Assembly: GCA_049613795.1 (NCBI GenBank)
Contig: JBMZCX010000002.1
Coordinates: 1-64,000, forward strand
Direction of reading: 5' to 3'
Source: Thalassotalea_B sp049613795
Lineage (GTDB): Bacteria; Pseudomonadota; Gammaproteobacteria; Enterobacterales; Alteromonadaceae
Length of the DNA: 64,000 nucleotides
The translations under genes and the position numbers were made by a program. This document shows, in pieces, positions 56,313 through 64,000 of this stretch. A model generated the notes under the pieces. That model was not told the origin of the DNA. It worked only from the letters and a program-made list of their open reading frames with translations, and did not search any database. Each line of letters starts with the position of its first letter. Positions within the stretch are counted from its first letter, which is position 1.

Positions 56313-57449
56313 TTATTTAGCCGCTTTTGACGCTTGTATAAGCTCAATAAAGTGATCGAACAAAGGTGCTGCATCTGCAGGTCCCGGGCTTGCTTCTGGA
56401 TGACCTTGGAAACTAAAAGCTGGTTTATCTGTTAAATGAATGCCTTGAATGGAATCATCAAATAATGATTTATGAGTCACTTCAATATTTGCAGGCATGT
56501 TGTTTTCATCAATAGCAAAACCGTGGTTTTGCGCAGTGATCATCACTACATTGCGAGCAAAGTCTTTAACTGGGTGGTTACCACCATGATGACCAAACTT
56601 CATTTTCAATGTGCTTGCACCGCTTGCTAAACCAAGTAATTGATGGCCTAAACAAATACCAAATACAGGAATATCTGTCGTTAAAAATGCTTGAATTGCT
56701 GAAATTGCATAGTCGCATGGCTCAGGGTCGCCGGGGCCATTCGATAAAAAGATACCATCAGGATTCATTGCTAATACATCAGCCGCTGACGTTTCTGCAG
56801 GAACCACGGTAAGTTTACAACCACGGTCAACCAACATACGTAAAATGTTACGTTTGGCACCAAAATCGTAAGCAACTACATGAAACTCACTGTTTTGTGG
56901 TGTAACATGCCCTTTTCCTAGCTCCCAGCTTCCTTCCGTCCACTGGTATTGTTCTTTAGTTGACACTACTTTTGCTAAGTCCATGCCTTTTAAACCCGGA
57001 AAGGCTTTTGCTTGCGCCAGTGCCGCTGACTCATCTAAAGATTCGCCCGCTAAGATACAACCGTTTTGTGCGCCTTTTTCACGTAAAATTCGCGTTAATT
57101 TACGGGTGTCGATATCAGCAATACCTAAAATATTTTTACTTTTTAAGTAATCGCTTAAATTCTGCTCATTTCGAAAATTACTCGCTAACAGCGGTAAATC
57201 ACGAATAACTAAACCTTTTGCCCAAATAGTTGATGATTCTTCATCTTCACTATTCGTTCCTGTATTCCCTATATGAGGATAAGTAAGCGTAACAATTTGC
57301 TCTGCATAAGAAGGATCAGTAAGAATTTCTTGGTAACCTGTCATCGAGGTATTAAATACCACCTCTCCGACTGCCGTCCCTTCTGCACCAATAGCGGTGC
57401 CCTTAAATACAGTGCCGTCTTCAAGCACTAAAATGGCAGATTTAGTCAA
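56313..57449 (-). CDS. carA: Carbamoyl-phosphate synthase small subunit
   Basis: Class I glutamine amidotransferase that supplies ammonia to CarB through a tunnel. 378 residues (E. coli 382). N-terminal domain with FNTSMTGYQEILTDPSYAEQIVTLTYPHIGN; amidotransferase with FLSNGPGDPEPC, the nucleophile FGICLGHQLLGLASG and HPEASPGP with the catalytic His. First gene of carAB. Confidence 0.98.
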   Translation of the reverse strand: MTKSAILVLEDGTVFKGTAIGAEGTAVGEVVFNTSMTGYQEILTDPSYAEQIVTLTYPHIGNTGTNSEDEESSTIWAKGLVIRDLPLLASNFRNEQNLSDYLKSKNILGIADIDTRKLTRILREKGAQNGCILAGESLDESAALAQAKAFPGLKGMDLAKVVSTKEQYQWTEGSWELGKGHVTPQNSEFHVVAYDFGAKRNILRMLVDRGCKLTVVPAETSAADVLAMNPDGIFLSNGPGDPEPCDYAISAIQAFLTTDIPVFGICLGHQLLGLASGASTLKMKFGHHGGNHPVKDFARNVVMITAQNHGFAIDENNMPANIEVTHKSLFDDSIQGIHLTDKPAFSFQGHPEASPGPADAAPLFDHFIELIQASKAAK

Positions 57450-57737
57450 TGTAACCTCCGTAAAGAAGAAAGAAACTTAATGAAAGAATAACTAAAACTT
57501 CATTCATTAAATACAAAAAGCTTTTTAATTAATAAAAGCACATAAAAATGTCAACAAATTGTAAACAACCCCTAAAAACTAAGAATTGATAAATTTTTGA
57601 CAAAATCCACTTATTCTACGCTTAAGTGACGCTTTCGTCTAGCGTAAAATGTAAAAACTGTTACTTTTTTAGGTTTTCATGCTTAAACCGCTAAAAGTAG
57701 TACTTTGCTCTATTTTTGCCTATAAAACATAGGCTGT

Positions 57738-58544
57738 TTACTCTTTCAAACCTAATACATCTTGCATATCATAATAACCATTAGGTGCATCATTTAACCA
57801 AAATGCTGCCCGCATAGCCCCTAAAGCAAAGGTCATACGTGAACTCGCCTTATGGGTTATTTCTAACCGTTCACCTAAATCAGCGAAAAATGCGGTATGT
57901 TCCCCAACAATGTCGCCCGCTCGTACCGTGGCAAAACCAATGGTGTCTTTATCACGTTCATCAGAGATTCCTTCGCGACCATAAACAGCTACTTTATTAA
58001 GATCTCGCCCTAAGGTATCTGCAATTACTTGCCCCATTTTTACCGCTGTTCCTGAAGGTGCGTCTTTTTTGAAGCGATGGTGTGCTTCAAAAATTTCTAT
58101 ATCAGTATAGTCGCCAATTGCCTTTGAGGTAATTTCTAATAGCTTAAAGAGTAAATTAACTCCTACACTGGTGTTAGGCGCTAATAAAACCGCCATATTT
58201 TTACCCGCATTTTCAATCATGCTGACTTGTTCATCACTAAAACCTGTTGTGCCAATAACGAGTGCTTTATTGTGTTGTTGGCACCATGCTATGTTTTCAA
58301 GCGTGGCCTCTATTGAGGTAAAATCAATAAATACATCAGCGCCAACTAAGTTATCATTGCTGGTGACCGTTTTAATACCAATAGCGCCAATACCTGCAAG
58401 TTCGCCTAAATCAAAGTCGACGAATGAAGACGATGAACGTACACTACCGCCAATAAGCTCAATAGACTCATGTTCGTGTGCTGCTTGAATTAGGTTTCGA
58501 CCCATGCGACCACTACAGCCTAGTATCGCTACTTTTACTTTCAT
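57738..58544 (-). CDS. dapB: 4-hydroxy-tetrahydrodipicolinate reductase
   Basis: NAD(P)H-dependent step in lysine and diaminopimelate synthesis. 268 residues. Nucleotide binding VAILGCSGRMGRNL; IGTTGFSDEQ; catalytic EAHHRFKKDAPSGTAVKMG; and FALGAMRAAFWL near the end. It begins seven bases after the small NTF2-like gene and is 288 bases upstream of carA. Confidence 0.98.
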   Translation of the reverse strand: MKVKVAILGCSGRMGRNLIQAAHEHESIELIGGSVRSSSSFVDFDLGELAGIGAIGIKTVTSNDNLVGADVFIDFTSIEATLENIAWCQQHNKALVIGTTGFSDEQVSMIENAGKNMAVLLAPNTSVGVNLLFKLLEITSKAIGDYTDIEIFEAHHRFKKDAPSGTAVKMGQVIADTLGRDLNKVAVYGREGISDERDKDTIGFATVRAGDIVGEHTAFFADLGERLEITHKASSRMTFALGAMRAAFWLNDAPNGYYDMQDVLGLKE

Positions 58545-58551
58545 CTTGTTA

Positions 58552-58983
58552 TTACTCTTGTTCGGGTGTTAATGCCAGTGCATGGGAAAACGTTACGCGG
58601 TTGTCTACTTCATGCGACATCACATTAACAATGGTTATTTTATTATTTTGCTCAATTAATTGATAACAGGCAAAAAACTCAGCAAATACGGTTTTTTGGT
58701 CGCAGATAAAACGCCATTGGCCTCCCAATGTAGCCACCGCATCTGTAATTTTCGTATAGCTCACATCAGTAAAACTAAGAGCCGTAGTATTCGCCTCTTG
58801 TAATTGAGTAAATATTTGTGAAAATTCTTGTTCAAATTCAGTGTCAGTCGTTACTAACACTAACTTTTCTGGTGTGCTTAACGTACAGGGTAATTGATAA
58901 TAGGTTTTCAATGCATTGAGATCGTATTCTCGAAAGCACTGAATATATCCTTGAAGAAAAGCCTGTAACTTATGCTTATTCAT
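58552..58983 (-). CDS. NTF2/SnoaL-like small protein, function unknown
   Basis: 143 residues, a cone-like alpha+beta pattern: an N-terminal helix pair (KLQAFLQGYIQCFREYDLNALKTYY), strands with the QWRFICDQKTVFAEFFACYQLI hairpin and a C-terminal strand. This looks like the NTF2/SnoaL superfamily of small binding or enzyme domains. It is seven bases upstream of dapB, so co-transcribed; a link to lysine synthesis is not implied by anything in its sequence. Confidence 0.6.
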   Translation of the reverse strand: MNKHKLQAFLQGYIQCFREYDLNALKTYYQLPCTLSTPEKLVLVTTDTEFEQEFSQIFTQLQEANTTALSFTDVSYTKITDAVATLGGQWRFICDQKTVFAEFFACYQLIEQNNKITIVNVMSHEVDNRVTFSHALALTPEQE

Positions 58984-59041
58984 TTATTTTACTTAGACGC
59001 TCTTATGCTTTGTATTGTGGTACATAATAAATATTTTTACG

Positions 59042-59069
59042 TATAAAAAAGCCCTCAATAGAGGGCTTT
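59042..59069 (-). terminator. Terminator after fklB
   Basis: AAAGCCCTC (59048-59056) pairs with GAGGGCTTT (59061-59069), loop AATA, followed on the minus strand by T. It lies six bases after the fklB stop. Confidence 0.92.
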
Positions 59070-59075
59070 AATTTA

Positions 59076-59699
59076 TTAGCTAACAATCGCTAATAATTCA
59101 ACATCGAATACCAATGTTGCATACGGTGGAATTGCACCTTGAGAGCCACGTTCACCATACGCTAAGCTATAGGGTACATATAAACGCCACTTTGAACCTT
59201 CAGTCATTAATTGTAATGCTTCAGTCCAACCTGCAATTACACCACCTACTGGGAATTCAGCAGGTTGGCCACGATCAACAGAGCTGTCGAAAACATCGCC
59301 GTTAATAAATGTGCCGTGGTAATGCGTACGTACTGTGCTTGCCGCTGTTGGCTTTTCGCCTTCACCAGTTGCTAATACTTCGTATTGTAAGCCTGATTCA
59401 GTTACTGTAACTTCTTCACGCTTAGCGTTTTCAGCTAAATACGCTTCGCCTTCTGCTGATTTTTCTTTCGCAGCTGCTTGCTCTAATTCTTGTAATTTTT
59501 GAGAAACTACAGAAAATGCTTCGTTTAAATCTTCATCTGAAACTTGACTTGCAGCATTAGCAATAGCATCAGCTAAACCAGCTTGTACCGCTGATACGTC
59601 AAAATCTTTAAAAGGGTTATTACGTAACTGGTCACCTAATTGACGACCTACGCCGTAACTTACGCGTTGTTCAATTGATTCGAATGTATTTTCAGACAT
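59076..59699 (-). CDS. fklB: FKBP-type peptidyl-prolyl isomerase (FklB-like)
   Basis: 207 residues. The N-terminal dimerisation helices (SYGVGRQLGDQL..., about 10-95) precede an FKBP domain (about 115-207) with TVRTHYHGTFINGDVFDSSVDRG, GVIAGWTEALQLM and PYSLAYGERGSQGAIPP. No signal peptide, so cytoplasmic FklB rather than periplasmic FkpA. The ATG at 59699 has AAGTGA upstream; a GTG three codons earlier is the alternative. Confidence 0.94.
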   Translation of the reverse strand: MSENTFESIEQRVSYGVGRQLGDQLRNNPFKDFDVSAVQAGLADAIANAASQVSDEDLNEAFSVVSQKLQELEQAAAKEKSAEGEAYLAENAKREEVTVTESGLQYEVLATGEGEKPTAASTVRTHYHGTFINGDVFDSSVDRGQPAEFPVGGVIAGWTEALQLMTEGSKWRLYVPYSLAYGERGSQGAIPPYATLVFDVELLAIVS

Positions 59700-59959
59700 A
59701 TGATTCACTTATTGTTTAAGTTTGCGATAAAAAATTCGCGAGATAATAACATAAATATTAGGCCTACTGTAGTGGCTTTCCCCTCGATTTTGTTATTACT
59801 TATTAATTAATCATTAACTTCAAGTCGGAAGGTTATTTTTATTAGTAACGCTTGTTTGATTTGTTACTCGTAAGGTGGACATTATTAAGTTCAGCGTATT
59901 AAGTGTTTGCTAAAATAAAAACCACTACCCTCTAAAAGAGAAGGATAGTGGTTAAGTCA
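59700..59959. other. Spacer between the Cfa-like and fklB genes
   Basis: 260 bases. It contains the terminator of the Cfa-like gene at 59919-59953 and must contain the fklB promoter; no clear promoter boxes stand out. Confidence 0.5.
59916..59953 (-). terminator. Terminator after the fatty-acid modification cluster
   Basis: AACCACTA (59919-59926) pairs with TAGTGGTT (59946-59953), with further partly matched pairing inside, followed on the minus strand by T. It lies six bases after the Cfa-like stop. Confidence 0.85.
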
Positions 59960-61186
59960 TTACTTTCTTGCAATTATATGTATCGCACTGGTTGAACGCT
60001 CTAAAAACGCACCTTCGCAATAGGCAAAGTAATATAACCATAATCGCTTAAAGGTATCATCGTAGCCTAGCGTACGTAATTCAGTCCAAGAGGCTAAAAA
60101 GTTATTTCTCCAGTCAGCTAAGGTTTTAGCATAGTCAATACCAATGTCTTCTATCTTCTCAACCACCAACTCTGTATGTGCTGTCATGTGATTAGAAAGA
60201 GCATTAATAGAAGGCAAAAACCCACCAGGGAAAACATAGCGTTGAATAAAGTCGACATTATTTTTGTAATAGTCGAAACGCTGATCTGCAATGGTGATGG
60301 ACTGAATAAGCAACTTACCACCAGGCTTCAATCTATCATTACATTGCTTAAAAAAACTCGGTAAAAAGTCATAACCTACAGCTTCAATCATTTCAATAGA
60401 AACAACTTTATCAAAAGTGCCGGAGAGATCACGATAATCATCTTTTAACAGCGTAATTTTATCTGATAATGCGAGTTGTTCAATACGCGCTTTAGCATAA
60501 GCATGTTGTGCATCTGAGATTGTCGTTGTAGTAACTTTACAGCCGTAGTGCTGAGCAGCATAAATTGCTAGCCCTCCCCAACCCGTACCTATTTCTAATA
60601 AATGGTCATCTGCTTTAAGAGATAAGCGCTGGCATATAGTTTCAAGTTTATTAAGTTGTGCTTGAGCCAGTGATGAGCTTTCATCTGGGTAAATTGCCGA
60701 TGAATACATCATTTCGGGATCTAAGAAGCGCGTATACAGTTCATTTCCTAAATCATAGTGAGCTAAGATATTTTTCTTTGAACCCGATTGAGTATTTTTA
60801 TTTTGCCAATGCATTACTGCATTTTTTATTTTATTTACCCATGACTTATTCGCTTCTAATGTATCTGTTTCTTGCTGAGCCTTAGCAAATATTCGAATAA
60901 CGTTGGTTAAATTAGGGCTACTCCATTTGTTATTAATAAATGCTTCCGCCGCCCCAATACTGCCTCCTTTAACAAAATCACGGTACACACTCATATCATG
61001 AATATATATTTTACCTTTGACAGTATTGCTTTTAGTGTGGTTAGGGTAAAAATTATGCTCAGTACCTTCAACAACTTCAAGCTGTCCGTAGTTTAGTTTT
61101 TGAAAAACAGAAAGCACAATTGCTCGGCATCGTTTATCAAACCACTTTAATTCTTTTACTGCTGTTACCGTTTCTAGTTTTTCCAT
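59960..61186 (-). CDS. Cyclopropane-fatty-acid-synthase-family SAM methyltransferase
   Basis: 408 residues (E. coli Cfa 382). It modifies cis double bonds of phospholipid acyl chains using SAM. The N-terminal domain is followed by the SAM fold: AHYDLGNELYTRFLDPEMMYSSAIYPD, LLEIGTGWGGLAIYAA and VVSIEMIEAVGYDFLPSFF with the bicarbonate-site Glu, then the C-terminal FIQRYVFPGGFLPSI. Last gene of an operon with DUF1365, an FAD oxidoreductase and an SDR. In alphaproteobacteria the related UfaM makes a methylated olefin rather than cyclopropane, feeding furan fatty acids; the neighbours here favour such a role, but product choice cannot be read from sequence. Confidence 0.88.
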   Translation of the reverse strand: MEKLETVTAVKELKWFDKRCRAIVLSVFQKLNYGQLEVVEGTEHNFYPNHTKSNTVKGKIYIHDMSVYRDFVKGGSIGAAEAFINNKWSSPNLTNVIRIFAKAQQETDTLEANKSWVNKIKNAVMHWQNKNTQSGSKKNILAHYDLGNELYTRFLDPEMMYSSAIYPDESSSLAQAQLNKLETICQRLSLKADDHLLEIGTGWGGLAIYAAQHYGCKVTTTTISDAQHAYAKARIEQLALSDKITLLKDDYRDLSGTFDKVVSIEMIEAVGYDFLPSFFKQCNDRLKPGGKLLIQSITIADQRFDYYKNNVDFIQRYVFPGGFLPSINALSNHMTAHTELVVEKIEDIGIDYAKTLADWRNNFLASWTELRTLGYDDTFKRLWLYYFAYCEGAFLERSTSAIHIIARK

Positions 61187-61231
61187 AAAATACCCTTACC
61201 TTTTCGGTGACATATCTATTTTAATTGTTGT

Positions 61232-62008
61232 TCAGCTATTATTTTTTTGATAACCAAGAAAAGGCACTCGTTTCATGAGTAACTTTAATGCTTGCCAATA
61301 TATACCGATAACAATTTTTAATGTCATTACCGGTAGCTGGCACCACAGTTTAAGTAAACTTAACTTTGTTAATGGCTTTTTTTTAAGTCGTAAACTTGCA
61401 TCAAAAAGCGTTTCATTCTGATTGCTTTTATGATTTCGTCGTTTATTTTTTATGTTAATCAATACCGTCTCTTTTTCATGAGAAGGTGGTTTAACATGCC
61501 AAAAATACGACATATTTAAATCCATAAAAGGTGATACTTGAAATACCTTTTGGGTTTCTATATCGCTAGCTGTTAATAAATCGACTAAATAATAATGTCT
61601 TTCGTTCCACGGCGTATTACTTACTTCGGCAAGCATTTGGGTGCAATGGCCCTTTTGATCGTAACAAAAATAAAAATTAGCTGGGCTAAAGTACAAACCG
61701 AAACATCTAACTTGCACTAACATTACAATATGTTGAATGTCGTCATGTCCATTTAATGCCTGTACTTTATCCTTAATACGTAAGCGAAGTGATTTAGGTT
61801 CACCTCTTAAGTAATCTTTTTCAAAAAAACGCAATGGATGAAACCAAGAAAAGCCAAGTATGCCTACTCCCTTATTTTTATTTTCTACATCCTCAATGGC
61901 TAATGCCAACATAAACAAGGTATAGTTGAAACTATGCTTTTTGGGGCTAAAGCGCCGATGGGTGACGCTTCCAACATATAAATGACTATGAGCAAATGGT
62001 TTTGTCAT
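61232..62008 (-). CDS. DUF1365 family protein
   Basis: 258 residues. Family features: HLYVGSVTHRRFSPKKHSFNYTLFML at the start, LRLRIKDKVQALNG, VRCFGLYFSPANFYFCYD, and EVSNTPWNERHYYLVD, with FQVSPFMDLNMSYFW. DUF1365 genes nearly always neighbour Cfa-like and FAD-oxidoreductase genes. The biochemistry is not settled; in Rhodobacter one of these neighbours is needed for furan fatty acids. Six bases after the FAD gene, 45 before the Cfa-like gene. Confidence 0.88.
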   Translation of the reverse strand: MTKPFAHSHLYVGSVTHRRFSPKKHSFNYTLFMLALAIEDVENKNKGVGILGFSWFHPLRFFEKDYLRGEPKSLRLRIKDKVQALNGHDDIQHIVMLVQVRCFGLYFSPANFYFCYDQKGHCTQMLAEVSNTPWNERHYYLVDLLTASDIETQKVFQVSPFMDLNMSYFWHVKPPSHEKETVLINIKNKRRNHKSNQNETLFDASLRLKKKPLTKLSLLKLWCQLPVMTLKIVIGIYWQALKLLMKRVPFLGYQKNNS

Positions 62009-62014
62009 GGCGAC

Positions 62015-63280
62015 CTAGCCCTCATACTCTAAAAAGCAATGAAAACGTTTAGCAACTTCAACCGCGCTTTTTACACCGTCTTCATGAAATCCACTGTGCC
62101 AATACGCACCTGCAAAGTGAGTACGATTAACGCCACAAATAACACGCCTTTTCTTTTGCGCTGCAATCGATTCAGTCGAGAAAATAGGATGATGATAAAG
62201 GTACTCTCCGATCACTTTTTGAGGGTTAATTGCTTCTTTTTGATTTAAGGTGACACAAAAAGTTTCAGCACTGTTAATACCTTGCAGGATATTCATATTG
62301 TAAGTAACACTTGCCGCTTTGTGTCGATCTTCACTTAGTTGATAATTCCAACTTGCCCAAGCATTTTTTCTTTCAGGAAGTAGAGCCTTATCGGTGTGTA
62401 AAACCACAGAGTTCTCACTGTAGGGCATCGCTGAAAGAATATTTTTTTCATCTTCACTTGCATCAGACAGTAGCGCGAGAGCTTGATCAGAATGGCAAGC
62501 GATAACAACATCATCAAAAACTTCACTGGCAGCATCATTAAAGTGCAGCTCTACTTTATGTTCAGTTCGTGTAATCGCACGAATGTTTGCATTTAATTTA
62601 ATATTATTTTCAAAAGGCTTACACAGTGGTAACAAATAGCTACGTGAACCATTAGGAATTACATACCACTGAGGCCTATCAGTTATATTTAGTAAGCCAT
62701 GATTATGAAAAAATTGAACAAAAAATTTAAATTCAAAAGACTCCATTTGCGCTAATGAGCTAGACCAAATTGCTGCTCCCATCGGCAATATGTAATGTTC
62801 TGCAAAAAAATGGCTAAATTGATTCTCTTTTAAAAACTGGCCGAGTGTATAACCACTGATATAGTCGTCGTTATTAAAGATAAGCTTACAATGTTTATTG
62901 AATCTTAAGATCTCTTTGATCAACAACCAAAATTTCGGTCTCAAGATATTTCTTCTTTGTGCAAATAAGGTGTTTAAGTTGTGGCCATTATATTCCAGTC
63001 CCGTCTGACAATTATGGACAGAAAAGCTCATTTCTGTTGCTTGCTGACTAATGCCTATTTCAGACAACAACGCTAAAAAATTAGGGTATGTTTTATCATT
63101 AAATACGATGAACCCGGTATCTATAGCGTAGCTCGCACCACCTTTTTCAACATCTACCGTGGCAGTATGTCCTCCTATACGATCATTTTTTTCATATACT
63201 GTGACATTATGTTTTTTAGACAACAAATACGCCGCGGTTAAGCCTGATATACCTGAACCTATAATTGCTATGTTTTTCAT
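62015..63280 (-). CDS. FAD/NAD(P)-binding oxidoreductase, amine-oxidase-like
   Basis: 421 residues. The Rossmann FAD motif IAIIGSGISGLTAAYLLSKKHNVTVYEKNDRIGGHTATV opens the protein. It continues with DTGFIVFNDKTYPNFLALL, typical of this desaturase-like group, and the C-terminal FAD segment FAGAYWHSGFHEDGVKSAVEVA. The frame extends 11 codons further upstream, but the ATG at 63280 overlaps the SDR stop by four bases (ATGA), so translation is coupled. It may correspond to the acyl-chain desaturase UfaD of furan fatty acid synthesis; this is an inference from cluster and family. Confidence 0.88.
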   Translation of the reverse strand: MKNIAIIGSGISGLTAAYLLSKKHNVTVYEKNDRIGGHTATVDVEKGGASYAIDTGFIVFNDKTYPNFLALLSEIGISQQATEMSFSVHNCQTGLEYNGHNLNTLFAQRRNILRPKFWLLIKEILRFNKHCKLIFNNDDYISGYTLGQFLKENQFSHFFAEHYILPMGAAIWSSSLAQMESFEFKFFVQFFHNHGLLNITDRPQWYVIPNGSRSYLLPLCKPFENNIKLNANIRAITRTEHKVELHFNDAASEVFDDVVIACHSDQALALLSDASEDEKNILSAMPYSENSVVLHTDKALLPERKNAWASWNYQLSEDRHKAASVTYNMNILQGINSAETFCVTLNQKEAINPQKVIGEYLYHHPIFSTESIAAQKKRRVICGVNRTHFAGAYWHSGFHEDGVKSAVEVAKRFHCFLEYEG

Positions 63281-64000
63281 GACGCATCGTCCTTTGTTAT
63301 TATTTTTTGCCAAACAGGTGTTGGAAGAAAAGAAAGTGCTTTTAATAAAAGCGTTAATCGTTTTGGAAAATGTAAGTATTTTTTCTTTTTATCTACACCA
63401 TTAACAATACGCTGTGCAGCTTGGTCGCTGGTAATAAGAAATGGCATGTTAAATGTATTTTTATCAGTTAATGGCGTTTTAACAAAGCCTGGGTGTACTA
63501 AAGTTACCCCAATATCGTGTTTGAGTAAGTCAACTCTTAAGCTATTAGCTAAGTAGTCCATACCCGCTTTTGATGCGCCATAAGCTTGACTTCGAGGAAA
63601 GGGTAAAATAGTCGCGCTCGAGCTAATAAAAACAACTTGCCCACCCTTTTTAAGCTTTTTTAAAAAATATTGTAACAATGCCCCATTAGCAGACAAGTTG
63701 GTATTAATTATGTTTGAAAACAACTCCCCATCAAAATCTATTACATCATCAATATAACGACAATCGCCCGCGTTTAAGATAAGAATATCAAGTTTACCTA
63801 CTTCACTCGACGCCGTCTCAATAGATTTTGGCGAGGTAATATCAAACAAACAAAGTTGATGCGCTACCGCTTTTAATCGAGATAGTTTTTTATTATCGCG
63901 TCCGCATGCAATAACGTTATCACCACGTTTTGCATATAGCTCCACCAATGATGTTCCAATACCTGAAGTAGCTCCAGTAATAAGTACGTGTTTAGTCTTC
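63277..64000 (-). CDS. Short-chain dehydrogenase/reductase (5' end cut by window edge)
   Basis: The minus strand reads open to the window edge and encodes about 240 residues, lacking probably only the first one to three. The SDR cofactor motif TGATSGIG lies near the N-terminus. The NAG motif is LILNAGDC. The catalytic Ser is in VFISSSATILPF and the YxxxK is YGASK. First visible gene of the operon; its stop overlaps the FAD gene start. SDRs of this group accompany FAD/DUF1365/Cfa-like genes. The substrate is unknown. Confidence 0.9.
   Translation of the reverse strand, partial: KTKHVLITGATSGIGTSLVELYAKRGDNVIACGRDNKKLSRLKAVAHQLCLFDITSPKSIETASSEVGKLDILILNAGDCRYIDDVIDFDGELFSNIINTNLSANGALLQYFLKKLKKGGQVVFISSSATILPFPRSQAYGASKAGMDYLANSLRVDLLKHDIGVTLVHPGFVKTPLTDKNTFNMPFLITSDQAAQRIVNGVDKKKKYLHFPKRLTLLLKALSFLPTPVWQKIITKDDAS

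Noticed and set aside
57526..57554. carA promoter with TTGACA at 57549-57554 (minus strand)
   Set aside because: The -35 box is perfect but no acceptable -10 sits 16-18 bases away (TAATTA at 17), so I did not list it.
57616..57643. ACGCT...AGCGT hairpin downstream of dapB
   Set aside because: The stems are short and bulged and there is no T run; too weak to call a terminator.

Overview
This window comes from the chromosome of a low-GC marine gammaproteobacterium. The best guess is Alteromonadales, family Colwelliaceae (Colwellia or Thalassotalea type). The evidence is the housekeeping gene orders (thrS-infC; rcsF-trmO; msrC-proQ-prc; rlmE-ftsH-folP-glmM-secG-tRNA-Leu; carAB-dapB), the prpR-prpB-prpC-acnD-prpF methylcitrate cluster controlled by a GntR-type PrpR, a very large NAD-dependent glutamate dehydrogenase, and a DUF2835 gene beside pepN. 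Most genes lie on the minus strand. There are no phage genes, intact insertion sequences or CRISPR arrays.

Layout. 1-10.5 kb: infC (AUU start, 3' end cut by the window edge), thrS, a secreted START-domain protein, a fructosamine kinase-like gene, dcd, the Fe-S carrier gene mrp/apbC, metG, rcsF, trmO and an EamA transporter. 10.8-16.8 kb: pyrD and the 1613-residue glutamate dehydrogenase. 17.0-23.9 kb: a four-gene envelope cassette (DUF1302 outer-membrane protein, DUF1329 protein, YCF48 propeller, MMPL/RND transporter). A FadR-like operator lies upstream of it and a terminator-like hairpin lies inside it. 24.2-33.3 kb: DUF2835, pepN, nhaC, prc, proQ, a small acidic protein, msrC and a SIMPL protein. 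33.3-40.6 kb: the methylcitrate (propionate) operon. It carries three copies of a 12-bp operator at the prpR end and a 155-bp tandem repeat with GTAG-headed REP/BIME-like hairpins between acnD and prpF. 40.8-44.1 kb: a decayed halogenase / JmjC-cupin / halogenase locus, all three genes broken. 44.3-59.7 kb: FAH-family gene, tRNA-Leu(GAG), secG, tpiA, glmM, folP, ftsH, rlmE, yhbY, a rhodanese, greA, carB, carA, dapB, an NTF2-like gene and an FKBP isomerase. 60.0-64.0 kb: Cfa-like methyltransferase, DUF1365, FAD oxidoreductase and SDR, a membrane fatty-acid modification cluster resembling the furan fatty acid (Ufa) genes.

The most interesting parts for follow-up are: the DUF1302/DUF1329/YCF48/RND cassette with a FadR-type site, which suggests a lipid-responsive envelope trafficking system; the methylated/furan fatty acid cluster; the BIME-like tandem array inside the prp operon; the prpR operator that abuts its own start codon; and the recently decayed halogenase locus. 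I did not find a convincing wholly new system. The envelope cassette is the best candidate for undescribed biology.
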